Part shown: positions 15,613-25,058 of the stretch, piece by piece | Numbering within the stretch: the stretch's first letter is position 1 | Layout: each line of letters opens with the position of its first letter | Source of the DNA: Streptomyces lomondensis | GTDB taxonomy: Bacteria; Actinomycetota; Actinomycetes; Streptomycetales; Streptomycetaceae | Assembly (NCBI RefSeq): GCF_014651035.1 | Contig: NZ_BMWC01000006.1 | Span: 248,001-312,000, forward strand | DNA length: 64,000 nt | Reading direction: 5' to 3' | Made by a program: the position numbers and the translations under genes | Notes under the pieces: model-generated | What the model saw: the letters and a program-made list of their open reading frames with translations, nothing else | Database searches by the model: none | Told to the model about the DNA's origin: nothing

Positions 15613-16994
15613 TGTGCGGGGCCCTCCGTGCTGATGAAGACGTTCTTGGTTTCGGTGAAGGCGGCCAGGGCGTCGGGGCCGAGCTCGCGGCCGACGCCGG
15701 ACTGCTTGTAGCCGCCGAACGGGGTCCAGTAGCGGACGCTGGCATGGGAGTTGACGGACAGGTTGCCGGCGCGGACGGCCTGGGAGACGCGCAGGGCGCG
15801 GCCGACGTCCCGGGTCCAGATGGAGCCGGAGAGGCCGTAGGGGGTGTCGTTGGCGAGGCGGATCGCGTCCTGCTCGTCGGTGAACGGCAGCAGTACGGCT
15901 ACGGGGCCGAAGATCTCCTCGCAGGCCGCCGGTGAGTCGGGCCGCTCCCCGGTGAGGACGGTCGGCGGGAACCAGAAGCCGGGCCCCTCGGGGGCGCTGC
16001 CGCGCAGGGCCGGGGCGTCGTCGGGCACGAAGCCCTTGACGCGGTCGAGCTGCTGCCGGGAGATCAGCGGGCCCATCTGGGTCTTGTCGTCGGCCGGGTC
16101 GCCCACCACCACGGCGGCCAGGGCCTCGGCGAGCAGTTCGCGGACCTCGTCGTAGACGGACTCCTGGACCAGGACGCGGGTGCGGGCGCAGCAGTCCTGG
16201 CCGGAGTTGTCGAGGAAGGAGAAGGGGTCGACGGCGGTCTTCAGGTCGGCGTCGGCGAAGACGATGTTGGGGCTCTTGCCGCCGAGTTCGAGGGTGACCG
16301 GCTTGACCTGGTCGGCGCCGAGCGCCGCGACGCGCTTGCCGACGCGCGTGGAGCCGGTGAAGACGATCTTGGCGACGCCGGGGTGCCGTACCAGCGCGTC
16401 GCCCGCGATGTCGCCGCGTCCGGGCAGGACCTGGAAGAGGTGCTCCGGGAGCCCGGCCTCCAGGGCGAGTTCGGCGAGGCGCAGGGCGGTCAGGGGCGTG
16501 GTCTCGGCGGGCTTGAGGAGGACGGCGTTGCCGGCCGCGAGGGCGGGGGCCGTCCCCCAGGCGGCGATCGGCATGGGGAAGTTCCAGGGCGCGATCACGC
16601 CGACGACGCCGAGCGGTTCGAGGATCGTGACGTCCAGGCCGCCGGGCACCGGGATCTGGCGGCCGGTGAGCCGCTCCACTCCCCCGGCCGCGTAGTCCAG
16701 CAGGTCGCGGACGTTGCCGGCCTCCCAGCGGGCGTTGCCGATGAGGTGGCCGGCCTCGCGGACCTCCAGGAGGGCCAGTTCCTCCAGGTGCTGGTCGACG
16801 GTGGCGGCGAAGCGGCGCAGCAGCCGGGCGCGGTCGCCGGGCGCCAGGGCGGCCCAGGTCCGCTGCGCCTCGCCGGCGCGGGCGACGGCCGCGTCCACGT
16901 CGGCGGCGGTGGCGCCCGGGACGGTGGCGACGACCTCCTCGGTCGCGGGGTTCAGGACGTCCAGCTGGTACTCGGAAGACAAGGGGGGCCTCAC
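15609..16994 (-). CDS. NAD(P)-dependent aldehyde dehydrogenase
   Basis: This 461-aa ALDH superfamily enzyme oxidises an aldehyde to the acid. It shows IAPWNFP at about 134-140, the general-base Glu236 in TLELGGKSPN and the catalytic Cys268 in SGQDCCART. Next come the GPLI and EIFGPVAVLLPF segments and a C-terminal PFGGYKQSGVGRELG. The length is slightly short at the N-terminus compared with typical 480-500 aa members. The GTG start is embedded in the last codons of the upstream ligase gene (ATGTGAG), a tight translational coupling without its own clear ribosome site. By analogy with the Puu pathway it would oxidise a gamma-glutamyl aldehyde. The substrate is inferred. Confidence 0.93.
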   Translation of the reverse strand: MRPPLSSEYQLDVLNPATEEVVATVPGATAADVDAAVARAGEAQRTWAALAPGDRARLLRRFAATVDQHLEELALLEVREAGHLIGNARWEAGNVRDLLDYAAGGVERLTGRQIPVPGGLDVTILEPLGVVGVIAPWNFPMPIAAWGTAPALAAGNAVLLKPAETTPLTALRLAELALEAGLPEHLFQVLPGRGDIAGDALVRHPGVAKIVFTGSTRVGKRVAALGADQVKPVTLELGGKSPNIVFADADLKTAVDPFSFLDNSGQDCCARTRVLVQESVYDEVRELLAEALAAVVVGDPADDKTQMGPLISRQQLDRVKGFVPDDAPALRGSAPEGPGFWFPPTVLTGERPDSPAACEEIFGPVAVLLPFTDEQDAIRLANDTPYGLSGSIWTRDVGRALRVSQAVRAGNLSVNSHASVRYWTPFGGYKQSGVGRELGPDALAAFTETKNVFISTEGPAQ

Positions 16995-18355
16995 ATGCGT
17001 TCGAAGGAGCGGCGCAGCTCCCAGTCGGTCACCGCGGCGTCGAAGGCGTCCAGTTCGACGCGCGCCATGTTGCGGTAGTGCGCGACGACCTCGTCCCCGA
17101 AGGCGGCCTTGGCGATGGGGCTGTTCTCCCAGAGCTCGGCGGCCTCGCGCAGGGTGGTGGGGACGTGGGCGAAGTCGGCGGCGTAGGCGTTGCCGGGGCA
17201 GGCCTCGGGCAGCTCCAGCTTGTGCTCGACGCCGTACAGCCCGGCCGCGACCAGTCCGGCGACGGCGAGGTAGGGGTTGACGTCGCCGCCGGGCAGGCGG
17301 TTCTCGAAGCGCATGGAGCGGCCGTGGCCGACGACGCGCAGCGCGCAGGTGCGGTTGTCCAGGCCCCAGGCGACGGCGGTGGGGGCGAAGGAGCCGGGCT
17401 GGAAGCGCTTGTAGGAGTTGATGTTGGGGGCGTAGAGCAGGGAGAAGTCGCGCAGGGCGGCCAGCTGGCCGGCGAGGAAGTACCGCATGACCTCCGACAT
17501 GCCGCCTTCGCCGTCCCCCGCCATGACGTTGGTGCCGTCGGCGTCGGCGAGCGAGAGGTGGATGTGGCAGGAGTTGCCCTCGCGCTCGTTGTACTTGGCC
17601 ATGAAGGTGATCGACATGCCCTCCTGGGCGGCGATCTCCTTGGCGCCGGTCTTGTAGACGGCGTGCTGGTCGCAGGTGACCAGGGCCTCGTCGTAGCGGA
17701 AGGCGATCTCGTGCTGGCCGGGGTTGCACTCGCCCTTGGCGGACTCGACGGTGAGGCCGGCGCCCGCCATCTCGTTGCGGATGCGGCGCAGCAGGGGCTC
17801 GATGCGGCCGGTGCCGAGCACGGAGTAGTCGATGTTGTACTGGTTGGCCGGGGTCAGGCCTCTGTAGTTGGCGTCCCAGGCCTGTTCGTAGGTGTCCTTG
17901 AAGACGATGAACTCCAGCTCCGTGCCGACCTGGGCGGTGTAGCCCAGCTCGGCCAGGCGCTCCAGCTGGCGGCGCAGGATCTGGCGGGGGGCGGCGACGA
18001 CCGGTGAGCCGTCGTTCCAGGCGAGGTCGGCGTGGACCATGGCCGTGCCCTCGTTCCAGGGGACGCGGCGCAGGGTGGTCAGGTCGGGGTGCATGGCGAA
18101 GTCGCCGTAGCCGCGGTCCCAGGAGGACATGGCGTAGCCGTCGACGGTGTTCATCTCGGTGTCGACAGCGAGCAGGTAGTTGCAGCCCTCGGTGCCGTGC
18201 CGGAGCACCTCGTCGAGGAAGAAGCGCGCGGCGAACCGCTTGCCCTGGAGCCGCCCTTGCATGTCGGGGAAGGCCAGGACGACAGTGTCGATCTCACCGC
18301 CGGCGACGAGGGCGTGCAGCTCCTCGATGCTCAGCGGGGGTGTGCGGTCTGCCAC
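16991..18355 (-). CDS. glnA4: Glutamine-synthetase-like gamma-glutamylamide ligase (GlnA4-type)
   Basis: This 454-aa GS-fold enzyme has the beta-grasp N-domain (residues 10-100) and catalytic motifs GTELEFIVFKDTYEQAW, GQHEIAFRYDEAL, NSCHIHLSLAD and ENRLPGGDVNPYLA. GS-like ligases of this type attach gamma-glutamate to amines rather than ammonia. The S. coelicolor protein GlnA4 has been described as a gamma-glutamylethanolamide synthetase, and this neighbourhood matches that locus from memory. GTG at 18355 is chosen over an upstream ATG because AGGAGG precedes it at 8-nt spacing. It is the first gene of ligase-ALDH-SDR and is divergent from the FadR-type regulator. The exact amine substrate cannot be read from sequence. 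Confidence 0.85.
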   Translation of the reverse strand: MADRTPPLSIEELHALVAGGEIDTVVLAFPDMQGRLQGKRFAARFFLDEVLRHGTEGCNYLLAVDTEMNTVDGYAMSSWDRGYGDFAMHPDLTTLRRVPWNEGTAMVHADLAWNDGSPVVAAPRQILRRQLERLAELGYTAQVGTELEFIVFKDTYEQAWDANYRGLTPANQYNIDYSVLGTGRIEPLLRRIRNEMAGAGLTVESAKGECNPGQHEIAFRYDEALVTCDQHAVYKTGAKEIAAQEGMSITFMAKYNEREGNSCHIHLSLADADGTNVMAGDGEGGMSEVMRYFLAGQLAALRDFSLLYAPNINSYKRFQPGSFAPTAVAWGLDNRTCALRVVGHGRSMRFENRLPGGDVNPYLAVAGLVAAGLYGVEHKLELPEACPGNAYAADFAHVPTTLREAAELWENSPIAKAAFGDEVVAHYRNMARVELDAFDAAVTDWELRRSFERM

Positions 18356-18399
18356 GGGAGAGCCTCCTTCGGCTACTTCTGCGAGCCCGGGAGCCATAA

Positions 18400-18424
18400 G
18401 GTATTGCGGAGAACCATTGCTTGG
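18400..18424. promoter_or_regulatory. Candidate operator between ligase and regulator genes
   Basis: The 86-bp divergent intergenic region contains a direct repeat of ATTGC with 13-bp spacing (18403 and 18416), in an AT-richer patch that also includes CATAAG. It is the likely site for control of both transcription units by the FadR-type protein, but no family consensus is matched. Confidence 0.25.
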
Positions 18425-18441
18425 GAAGGGGGTACGGCCAC

Positions 18442-19176
18442 ATGCCGAAGAGAGCGGGCGGCGAGGTGCGGGACCGGCTGGCGCCGGTGCTGCGGCCGGT
18501 ACGCGCGGGCAACGGCTTCGAGGAGGCGCTGGAGCAGATCCTCCAGGTCGTACGGCTCGGCCTGGTGGCGGGGGGCGAGCGGCTGCCGGCGGAGCGGGAG
18601 CTGGCGGAGCGGCTGGGGATCAGCCGGGTGACGCTGCGCGAGGTGCTGAAGGTGCTCCAGGACCAGGGGCTGGTCGAGTCGCGGCGCGGCCGCTACGGCG
18701 GGACGTTCGTGCTGCCGCGCACGGACGCCGGCGGCGAGGACGAGCTGCGGCGCCGGGTCGCGGAGACCGACATAGAGGACGTGCTGCGCTTCCGGGAGGT
18801 GCTGGAGGTGGGCGCGGCCGGGCTGTGCGCGGCGCACGGGCTGGACGAGGAGCGGGCGGCCCGGCTCCGCGAGGCCCTGGCGCGCACGCGGGACGCGCCG
18901 CTCGCGGAGTACCGCCGCCTGGACACGCTGCTGCACCTGACGCTCGCCGAGCTGTCCGGCTCCCCCACCCTCACGGCGCAGTACGCGGCCGTGAGGGCGA
19001 CCGTCAACGACCTGCTCGACTGCATCCCGCTCCTCGTGCGCAACCTGGAGCACTCCCAGCAGCAGCACACCGCCCTGGTGGAGGCCGTGATCGAGGGCGA
19101 CGCCGACCAGGCGCGGGAGATCATGCGCGAGCACTGCGGGGGCACGGCGGCGTTGCTGCGCGGCTTCCTGGGCTGA
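18442..19176 (+). CDS. FadR/GntR-family transcriptional regulator
   Basis: This 244-aa regulator has a winged helix-turn-helix at about residues 25-95 (GERLPAERELAERLGISRVT, then LREVLKVLQDQGLVESRRGRYGGTFV). An all-helical FCD ligand-binding domain follows (FREVLEVGAAGLCAAHG, then LAELSGSPTLTAQYAAV, then VEAVIEGDADQAREIMREHC). The FCD His/Asp residues could bind a metal-assisted carboxylate or amine ligand. The ATG at 18442 has GGAAGGGGG upstream. Being divergent from the ligase-ALDH-SDR genes and just before the permease, it probably regulates this catabolic cluster. This is inference from position. Confidence 0.9.
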   Translation: MPKRAGGEVRDRLAPVLRPVRAGNGFEEALEQILQVVRLGLVAGGERLPAERELAERLGISRVTLREVLKVLQDQGLVESRRGRYGGTFVLPRTDAGGEDELRRRVAETDIEDVLRFREVLEVGAAGLCAAHGLDEERAARLREALARTRDAPLAEYRRLDTLLHLTLAELSGSPTLTAQYAAVRATVNDLLDCIPLLVRNLEHSQQQHTALVEAVIEGDADQAREIMREHCGGTAALLRGFLG

Positions 19177-19194
19177 GCCGGGACGGGTCCCGGC
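19177..19194 (+). terminator. Short GC-rich hairpin after the FadR-type gene
   Basis: GCCGGGAC and GTCCCGGC are perfect inverted arms immediately after the stop codon, with only 2 nt between them, so about 7 bp can pair. The rest of the 149-bp gap before the permease gene is available for a separate promoter. Confidence 0.5.
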
Positions 19195-19325
19195 GGGCCG
19201 AGGATTTACTGGCGATTAACGCACGGGTCTTGCCTTCCCTCGGTCGGCACCGCAAAGGTATGGCTCCATTCCATTGAGTCGTACCCGTTCGAGCCCGTGA
19301 CCGCCGCGCCCGTGGGAGTCTGCCC

Positions 19326-20768
<1,443 letters not shown>

Positions 20769-20793
20769 GGCGTTCGACTGTGAGGGAGTTTCC

Positions 20794-21483
20794 GTGGCCA
20801 GGCCGTTGATCGGGGTCAGTACGTATCTGGAGTCCGCCGCGCGCTGGGGCGTGTGGGAGCTGGACGCCGCCCTGCTGCCGGTCGGCTATCCCCGGCTGGT
20901 GCAGCGGGCGGGCGGCCTGGCCGCGATGCTGCCGCCGGACGACCCGGCGCACGCCGCCGCGGCCGTGGCCCGGCTGGACGGGCTGGTCATCGCGGGCGGG
21001 CCGGATGTGGAGCCGGTCCGGTACGGGGCGGAGCGCGAGCCGCGGACGGGGCCGCCGGCGCCGGAGCGGGACGCGTGGGAGCTGGCGCTGATCGAGGCGG
21101 CTCTCGCCTCGCGTGTCCCGCTGCTCGGCATCTGCCGGGGCATGCAGCTGCTCAACGTCGCGCTGGGCGGCACGCTCGTGCAGCACGTCGACGGGCACGC
21201 GGAGGTCGTGGGCGTGTTCGGCGGGCATCCCGTCAAGCCGGTGCCGGGGACGCTGTACGCCGGGATCGTGCCGGAGGAGACGTCGGTGCCGACGTACCAC
21301 CACCAGGCCGTGGACCGTCTCGGCGAGGGCCTGCTCCCGTCGGCGTACGCGGCGGACGGCACGGTGGAGGCGCTGGAACTGCCGTCCGGCGAGGGGTGGG
21401 TGCTGGGTGTGCAGTGGCACCCGGAGATGGGGGAGGACGTCCGGGTGATGCGGGCGCTGGTGGAAGCGGCGGCAGCGCACTGA
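20794..21483 (+). CDS. Peptidase C26 / PuuD-like gamma-glutamyl hydrolase
   Basis: This 229-aa class-I glutamine amidotransferase-fold hydrolase has the nucleophile Cys114 in LLGICRGMQLLN and the His209/Glu211 pair in VQWHPEMG. IAGGPDVEP forms the oxyanion region. Family members such as PuuD remove gamma-glutamate from gamma-glutamyl-GABA, while others act on folylpolyglutamate or gamma-glutamyl peptides. Beside a gamma-glutamylating ligase, an ALDH and an amine permease, release of glutamate from a gamma-glutamyl acid is the natural role. That role is inferred. The GTG start at 20794 has GAGGGAG upstream. A very strong hairpin follows the stop. Confidence 0.88.
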   Translation: MARPLIGVSTYLESAARWGVWELDAALLPVGYPRLVQRAGGLAAMLPPDDPAHAAAAVARLDGLVIAGGPDVEPVRYGAEREPRTGPPAPERDAWELALIEAALASRVPLLGICRGMQLLNVALGGTLVQHVDGHAEVVGVFGGHPVKPVPGTLYAGIVPEETSVPTYHHQAVDRLGEGLLPSAYAADGTVEALELPSGEGWVLGVQWHPEMGEDVRVMRALVEAAAAH

Positions 21484-21486
21484 CCC

Positions 21487-21507
21487 CCAGGGGGCTCCGC
21501 CCCCTGG
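21487..21507 (+). terminator. Strong terminator after the PuuD-like gene
   Basis: CCAGGGGGC and GCCCCCTGG form a perfect 9-bp stem with loop TCC, starting 4 nt after the stop codon. The sequence also matches the end of the Streptomyces palindromic repeat found further along this gap. Confidence 0.75.
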
Positions 21508-21576
21508 ACCCCCGGGCCTGCGCCCACCCACCACCCGACACGGTCGGCCAAGAGGCGGCCTCGGCCCCATCACATC

Positions 21577-21670
21577 CAGCCCGTCCGGCGCTTGAGGACG
21601 AGGCCGTTCAGGCCGATCGGGGGTCCAGGGGGGCGGAGCCCTGGCGGGGTCGAAGGGGCGGAGCCCCTGG
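21577..21670. repeat. Streptomyces intergenic palindromic repeat (CAGCCCGTCCGGCG type)
   Basis: The stretch begins CAGCCCGTCCGGCG, continues through CTTGAGGACGAGG and GGCCGATCGG, and ends in nested GGGGTCCAGGGG/CCCTGG and GGGGCGGAGCCCC hairpins. From memory, very similar elements recur in many Streptomyces intergenic regions, usually between convergent genes. Here it separates the plus-strand PuuD-like gene from the convergent lysR-type gene and may terminate both. It does not code for protein. Confidence 0.6.
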
Positions 21671-21705
21671 GGACGGGACGGGTAGGGGCGGCGGGGGCGA
21701 GAAAC

Positions 21706-22635
21706 TCAGCCCCGCGTCAACGACAGCAGATCCCGTGCCGGCCCCGTAGGCCGATGCCCCGTAGGCCACACCGCCCTCAGGTCACGGGCCAGTGCGACGC
21801 CCTCCACCGGCACCCGCACCAACCGCCGCATCGCCAGCTCCTCCCCCACCGCCAGTTCGCTCAGCACCGCCGGCCCGGCCCCGCTCACCGCCGCCGCCTT
21901 CACCGCCGTGGTGGAGGAGAGTTCGATGAGCGGCCGGGCCAGCCCGCCCAGCGCCGCGTCCAGCACCTGGCGCGTGCCCGAGCCCTTCTCGCGCAGGATC
22001 AGCGGCGTCGACGCCAGTTCCTCCGCCGCGAGGGGACGCCGACGGCGAGCCCAGGCATGGGCGGGCGAAGCCACGACTATCAGCCGGTCGTGGGCGATGA
22101 CCACCGAGTCGAGCCCCGTCGGCACCGTCAGCCCCTCCACGAAGCCCAGGTCCGCCTCGTCCGACAGCAGGCGTTCGGCGACCACCGTGGAGTTGCCCGC
22201 GTGCAGCGACACCGCCGTATCGGGCCGCTGCGCCCGCAGCGCGAGCAGCCAGCCCGGCAGCAGGTACTCCGCGATCGTCATGCTCGCCGCGACCCGCAAC
22301 CGCGAGTCACGGCGGTCGCGCAGCGCCTGCGCCCCCGCGTCGAACGCCTCCGCCGCCTCGACGATCCGCCGCGCCCAGTCCGTCACCAGCGCACCGGCGT
22401 CCGTGAGCCGGGACCCACGCGGCGAACGGTCCACCAGCGCCACGCCGAGCTGCCGCTCCATCGAGCGGATCCGGCTGCTGGCCGCGGGCTGGGTGATGCC
22501 CAGTTCCCGCGCGGCCCCGCCGAGGCTGCCGAGCCGCGCCACCGCCAGCAGCAGTTCCAGCGCACCGAGGTCCGGCACCCGGTGCGCCAGGGACGCGGCG
22601 ACCGCCGGGCCGCCCTGCTCATCCGTGTTGCTCAT
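21706..22635 (-). CDS. LysR-family transcriptional regulator
   Basis: This 309-aa protein has a LysR helix-turn-helix at about residues 22-82 (ALELLLAVARLGSLGGAARE, then LGITQPAASSRIRSMERQLG). A periplasmic-binding-protein-like effector domain follows (AASMTIAEYLLPGWLLALRA onward). The N-terminal extension of about 20 residues is normal for the group. It is divergent from the TDT-family transporter gene, the classic arrangement for a LysR regulator controlling its neighbour. A palindromic T-N11-A site lies between them. The ligand is unknown; sulfite or organic anions are possible given the transporter family. Confidence 0.93.
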   Translation of the reverse strand: MSNTDEQGGPAVAASLAHRVPDLGALELLLAVARLGSLGGAARELGITQPAASSRIRSMERQLGVALVDRSPRGSRLTDAGALVTDWARRIVEAAEAFDAGAQALRDRRDSRLRVAASMTIAEYLLPGWLLALRAQRPDTAVSLHAGNSTVVAERLLSDEADLGFVEGLTVPTGLDSVVIAHDRLIVVASPAHAWARRRRPLAAEELASTPLILREKGSGTRQVLDAALGGLARPLIELSSTTAVKAAAVSGAGPAVLSELAVGEELAMRRLVRVPVEGVALARDLRAVWPTGHRPTGPARDLLSLTRG

Positions 22636-22643
22636 AAACCCAG

Positions 22644-22660
22644 CTTATGCCGCCATAGAG
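22644..22660. promoter_or_regulatory. Candidate LysR operator (T-N11-A)
   Basis: CTTATGCCGCCATAGAG is a near-perfect inverted repeat (TTATG with CATAG) that satisfies the T-N11-A pattern of LysR sites. It lies 9 nt upstream of the lysR start and about 47 nt before the transporter start. Confidence 0.45.
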
Positions 22661-22706
22661 GCAAACTCCCTGGTGGTGCGCCTCCCCCGGCCGCACCGTA
22701 TGAGTC

Positions 22707-23861
22707 ATGGTCACCGCAGCCCGGCCCTTCGAATGCCCCCTCTCCGTCCGTCATCTCGGACCCAACTGGTACGCCACCGTCATGGGCACCGCCGTCGTCG
22801 CCACCGCCGGCGCCTCCCTGCCGGCGCACCTTCCCGGGCTGCTGCGTCCCGCGCTCGCCGGAGTCTGGGCCCTGGCGTTCGTCCTGCTCCTGACCCTGCT
22901 CGCCGCCCGGGCCGTGCACTGGGCCCGGCACCGGGACCAGGCCCGCGCGCACCTCCTGGACCCGGCGACGGCACCCTTCTACGGCTGCCTCGCCATGGCC
23001 CTGCTCGCCGTGGGCGGCGGTGCCCTCGCCGTCGGCCGGGACGTGATCGGCGTGCGGGCGGCGGTCGCGCTGGACGCCGTGCTGTTCACCACCGGTACGG
23101 CGATCGGGCTGGCCGCCGCCGTCGCCGTGCCGTATCTGATGGCCGTACGCCACCGGGTCGAGCCCGGGCAGGCGACGCCCGTCTGGCTGCTGCCGCTGGT
23201 CGCGCCCATGGTGTCGGCCGCCGTCGGGCCGCCGCTGGTGCCACATCTGCCGCCCGGTCAGGCCCGGGAGACGCTGCTCCTGTTCTGCTTCGCGCTGTTC
23301 GGGCTCAGCCTGCTCGCGACCCTGCTCATGCTGCCGCTGGTCTTCTCCAGGCTCCTCACCGGCGGGCCGCTGCCCCTCGCCCTTACGCCGACGCTGTTCC
23401 TGGTGCTGGGGCCGCTCGGGCAGTCCACCACCGCCGTCGGCGCCTTCGCGGACGCCGCCCCGGGAGTCGTGCCGGAGCCGTACGGCCAGGGCTTCGGTGT
23501 CCTCGCCGTGCTCTACGGCGTGCCCGTGACGGGGTTCGCGCTGCTGTGGTTCTGCCTGGCCGCCGTCCATGTGCGGCGCGCCCGGCGGCACGGGATGCGG
23601 TTCTCGATGACCTGGTGGTCGTTCACCTTCCCGGTCGGTACGTGTGTCACGGGCGCCGGGGCGCTCGGCCGGCACACCGGGCTCGTGGCGTACGCGGCGC
23701 CGGCGGTTGTGCTGTACGCGGTGCTGGTCGTGGCGTGGGGCACCGCCGTGGCGGGCACCGTGCGCGGACTGCTCAGGGGCGAGCTGCTCGCAGGGCCCGG
23801 CCCAGCACCCGGGGCGCCTCGGCCAGCGACGGCCCGTACCACGTCAGGTGCCGTCCGCTGA
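22707..23861 (+). CDS. TDT-family transporter (TehA/SLAC1-like)
   Basis: This 384-aa membrane protein has about ten hydrophobic helices and begins with RHLGPNWYATVMGTAVVATA, typical of the C4-dicarboxylate/malate and tellurite-resistance TDT family. It also has TWWSFTFPVGT in the C-terminal third, another family signature. Members export sulfite, malate or tellurite-related anions. The substrate here is not decidable. It is divergent from a LysR regulator. Its 3' end overlaps the convergent metal-receptor-like gene by 89 bp, which places about 30 disordered C-terminal residues over that gene's coding end. Confidence 0.88.
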   Translation: MVTAARPFECPLSVRHLGPNWYATVMGTAVVATAGASLPAHLPGLLRPALAGVWALAFVLLLTLLAARAVHWARHRDQARAHLLDPATAPFYGCLAMALLAVGGGALAVGRDVIGVRAAVALDAVLFTTGTAIGLAAAVAVPYLMAVRHRVEPGQATPVWLLPLVAPMVSAAVGPPLVPHLPPGQARETLLLFCFALFGLSLLATLLMLPLVFSRLLTGGPLPLALTPTLFLVLGPLGQSTTAVGAFADAAPGVVPEPYGQGFGVLAVLYGVPVTGFALLWFCLAAVHVRRARRHGMRFSMTWWSFTFPVGTCVTGAGALGRHTGLVAYAAPAVVLYAVLVVAWGTAVAGTVRGLLRGELLAGPGPAPGAPRPATARTTSGAVR

Positions 23862-24492
23862 CGAGCGCGCAGGGCAGGCCCGGGAAGGCCTCCGGGCCGT
23901 CGTCGGCGGTGAAGCGGTACGGCTCGTCGGGGAGGACGACCACGTCGGGTGCGCAGGCGCGGAGTTCGTCCAGCAGGATGCGCGGGTAGCGGTCGGGGTG
24001 CGTCGCGTGTACGTGGTCGACGCCGAGGCGGGCGAGGACGTCGCCCGCGAAGGTGTCGCGGCCGAGCACCATCCACGGGCGGCGCCAGATCGGCACGACC
24101 GCCGTCAGGCGGGTGGCCGGGCGCGGCAGGGACGACCAGGTCTCCTCCGCCTCGTCCAGCCAGCGCGGGCGGGCCGTCACCCCGCAGGCGTCCAGGACCC
24201 GGGCCAGTTCCCGGAAGGCCTGGGGCACGTCGCGGACCTCCGTCACCAGGACCTCGACGCCCGCCGCGCGCAGGGCCGCCAGGTCGGGTTCGCGGTTCTC
24301 CTCCTCGTTCGCGATCACCAGGTCGGGTGCGAGGGAGAGGATCCGGTCGGTCTTCGGGTTCTTCGTGCCGCCGACGCGTACGGCGTCCAGGCCGGGCGGG
24401 TGCGTGCACCAGTCGGTGACGCCGACCAGCGTGCCGGGTGCCGAACGGGCCACGGCCTCGGTCAGCGAGGGGACGAGCGAGACCACTCTCAC
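23773..24492 (-). CDS. Signal-less helical-backbone metal-receptor (BtuF-like) protein
   Basis: This 239-aa protein resembles the substrate-binding domains of cobalamin and iron ABC importers. It begins MRVVSLVPSLTEAVARSAPG and has a VGVTDWCTHPPG loop, NPKTDRILSLAPDLVIANEE and a C-terminal lobe with DVVVLPDEPYRF. Unlike transported members it has no signal peptide or lipobox, so it appears cytoplasmic. No permease or ATPase gene is close. The GTG start overlaps the TGA of the XRE-cupin regulator (GTGA), so the two are coupled. It could sense or carry a corrinoid or metal complex, or have lost transport function. The function is uncertain. Confidence 0.8.
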   Translation of the reverse strand: MRVVSLVPSLTEAVARSAPGTLVGVTDWCTHPPGLDAVRVGGTKNPKTDRILSLAPDLVIANEEENREPDLAALRAAGVEVLVTEVRDVPQAFRELARVLDACGVTARPRWLDEAEETWSSLPRPATRLTAVVPIWRRPWMVLGRDTFAGDVLARLGVDHVHATHPDRYPRILLDELRACAPDVVVLPDEPYRFTADDGPEAFPGLPCALVSGRHLTWYGPSLAEAPRVLGRALRAARP

Positions 24493-25058
24493 CGGCGTGG
24501 CCGGTCCCGGACGGCCTCGATGTGCTCCGCCACAGCGACGACGATCACCCGGGTGTCCGACTCCGCCGCCCGCCAGCGGTGCCGCACGCCGCCGGTGAGG
24601 TACAGGGTGTCGCCGCGGCCGAGGCGGTAGGCGCGGCCCTCCGCCTCGATCTCCACCGCGCCGTCGGCGACGTACATCAACTGGTCGTTGCGGTACTGGA
24701 ATTCGCGGCCCGCGTCGTGGTCGCCGATGAACTCGGAGGCGTGCATCTGGTGGTGGCCGCGCACCAGGGAGCGGGCCCGGGGCTGGGGCAGCGGCTCGGC
24801 GCCGTCGGCGCGCACGACGTCCACGCTGCACGCCGGGTCGGCGGCGGCGAGGAGCTCAACGGCGGTGGTGCGCAGGGCGTCGGCGACCTTCTCCAGGGAG
24901 CTGCGGCTGGGCCGGGCCCGGTCGTTCTCGACCTGGCTCAGGAACGGGACCGACAGGCCGCTGCGCTCGGCCACGACGGCGAGGGTGAGGTCCAGCGCGC
25001 GGCGCCGCCGGCGCACGGCCGCGCCCACCCGCAGGGGCTGCTCTTTGTGGTCGCCCAT
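24489..25058 (-). CDS. XRE-family regulator with C-terminal cupin domain
   Basis: This 189-aa regulator has an XRE helix-turn-helix at about residues 10-65 (LDLTLAVVAERSGLSVPFLS, then QVENDRARPSRSSLEKVADA). A cupin domain follows at about 110-180 (QYRNDQLMYVADGAVEIEAE, then GDTLYLTGGVRHRW). Such proteins sense small molecules through the cupin, as PuuR does for putrescine. ATG 25058 is chosen because GGAGGGAGC precedes it; an in-frame upstream ATG at 25118 lacks one. It is coupled to the metal-receptor-like gene downstream. The effector is unknown. Confidence 0.88.
   Translation of the reverse strand: MGDHKEQPLRVGAAVRRRRRALDLTLAVVAERSGLSVPFLSQVENDRARPSRSSLEKVADALRTTAVELLAAADPACSVDVVRADGAEPLPQPRARSLVRGHHQMHASEFIGDHDAGREFQYRNDQLMYVADGAVEIEAEGRAYRLGRGDTLYLTGGVRHRWRAAESDTRVIVVAVAEHIEAVRDRPRR

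Noticed and set aside
23773..24831. Longer N-terminus for the metal-receptor-like protein
   Set aside because: The extra 113 residues are Arg/Pro-rich and antisense-like over the XRE-cupin gene; the GTG at 24492 with a GTGA overlap fits better.
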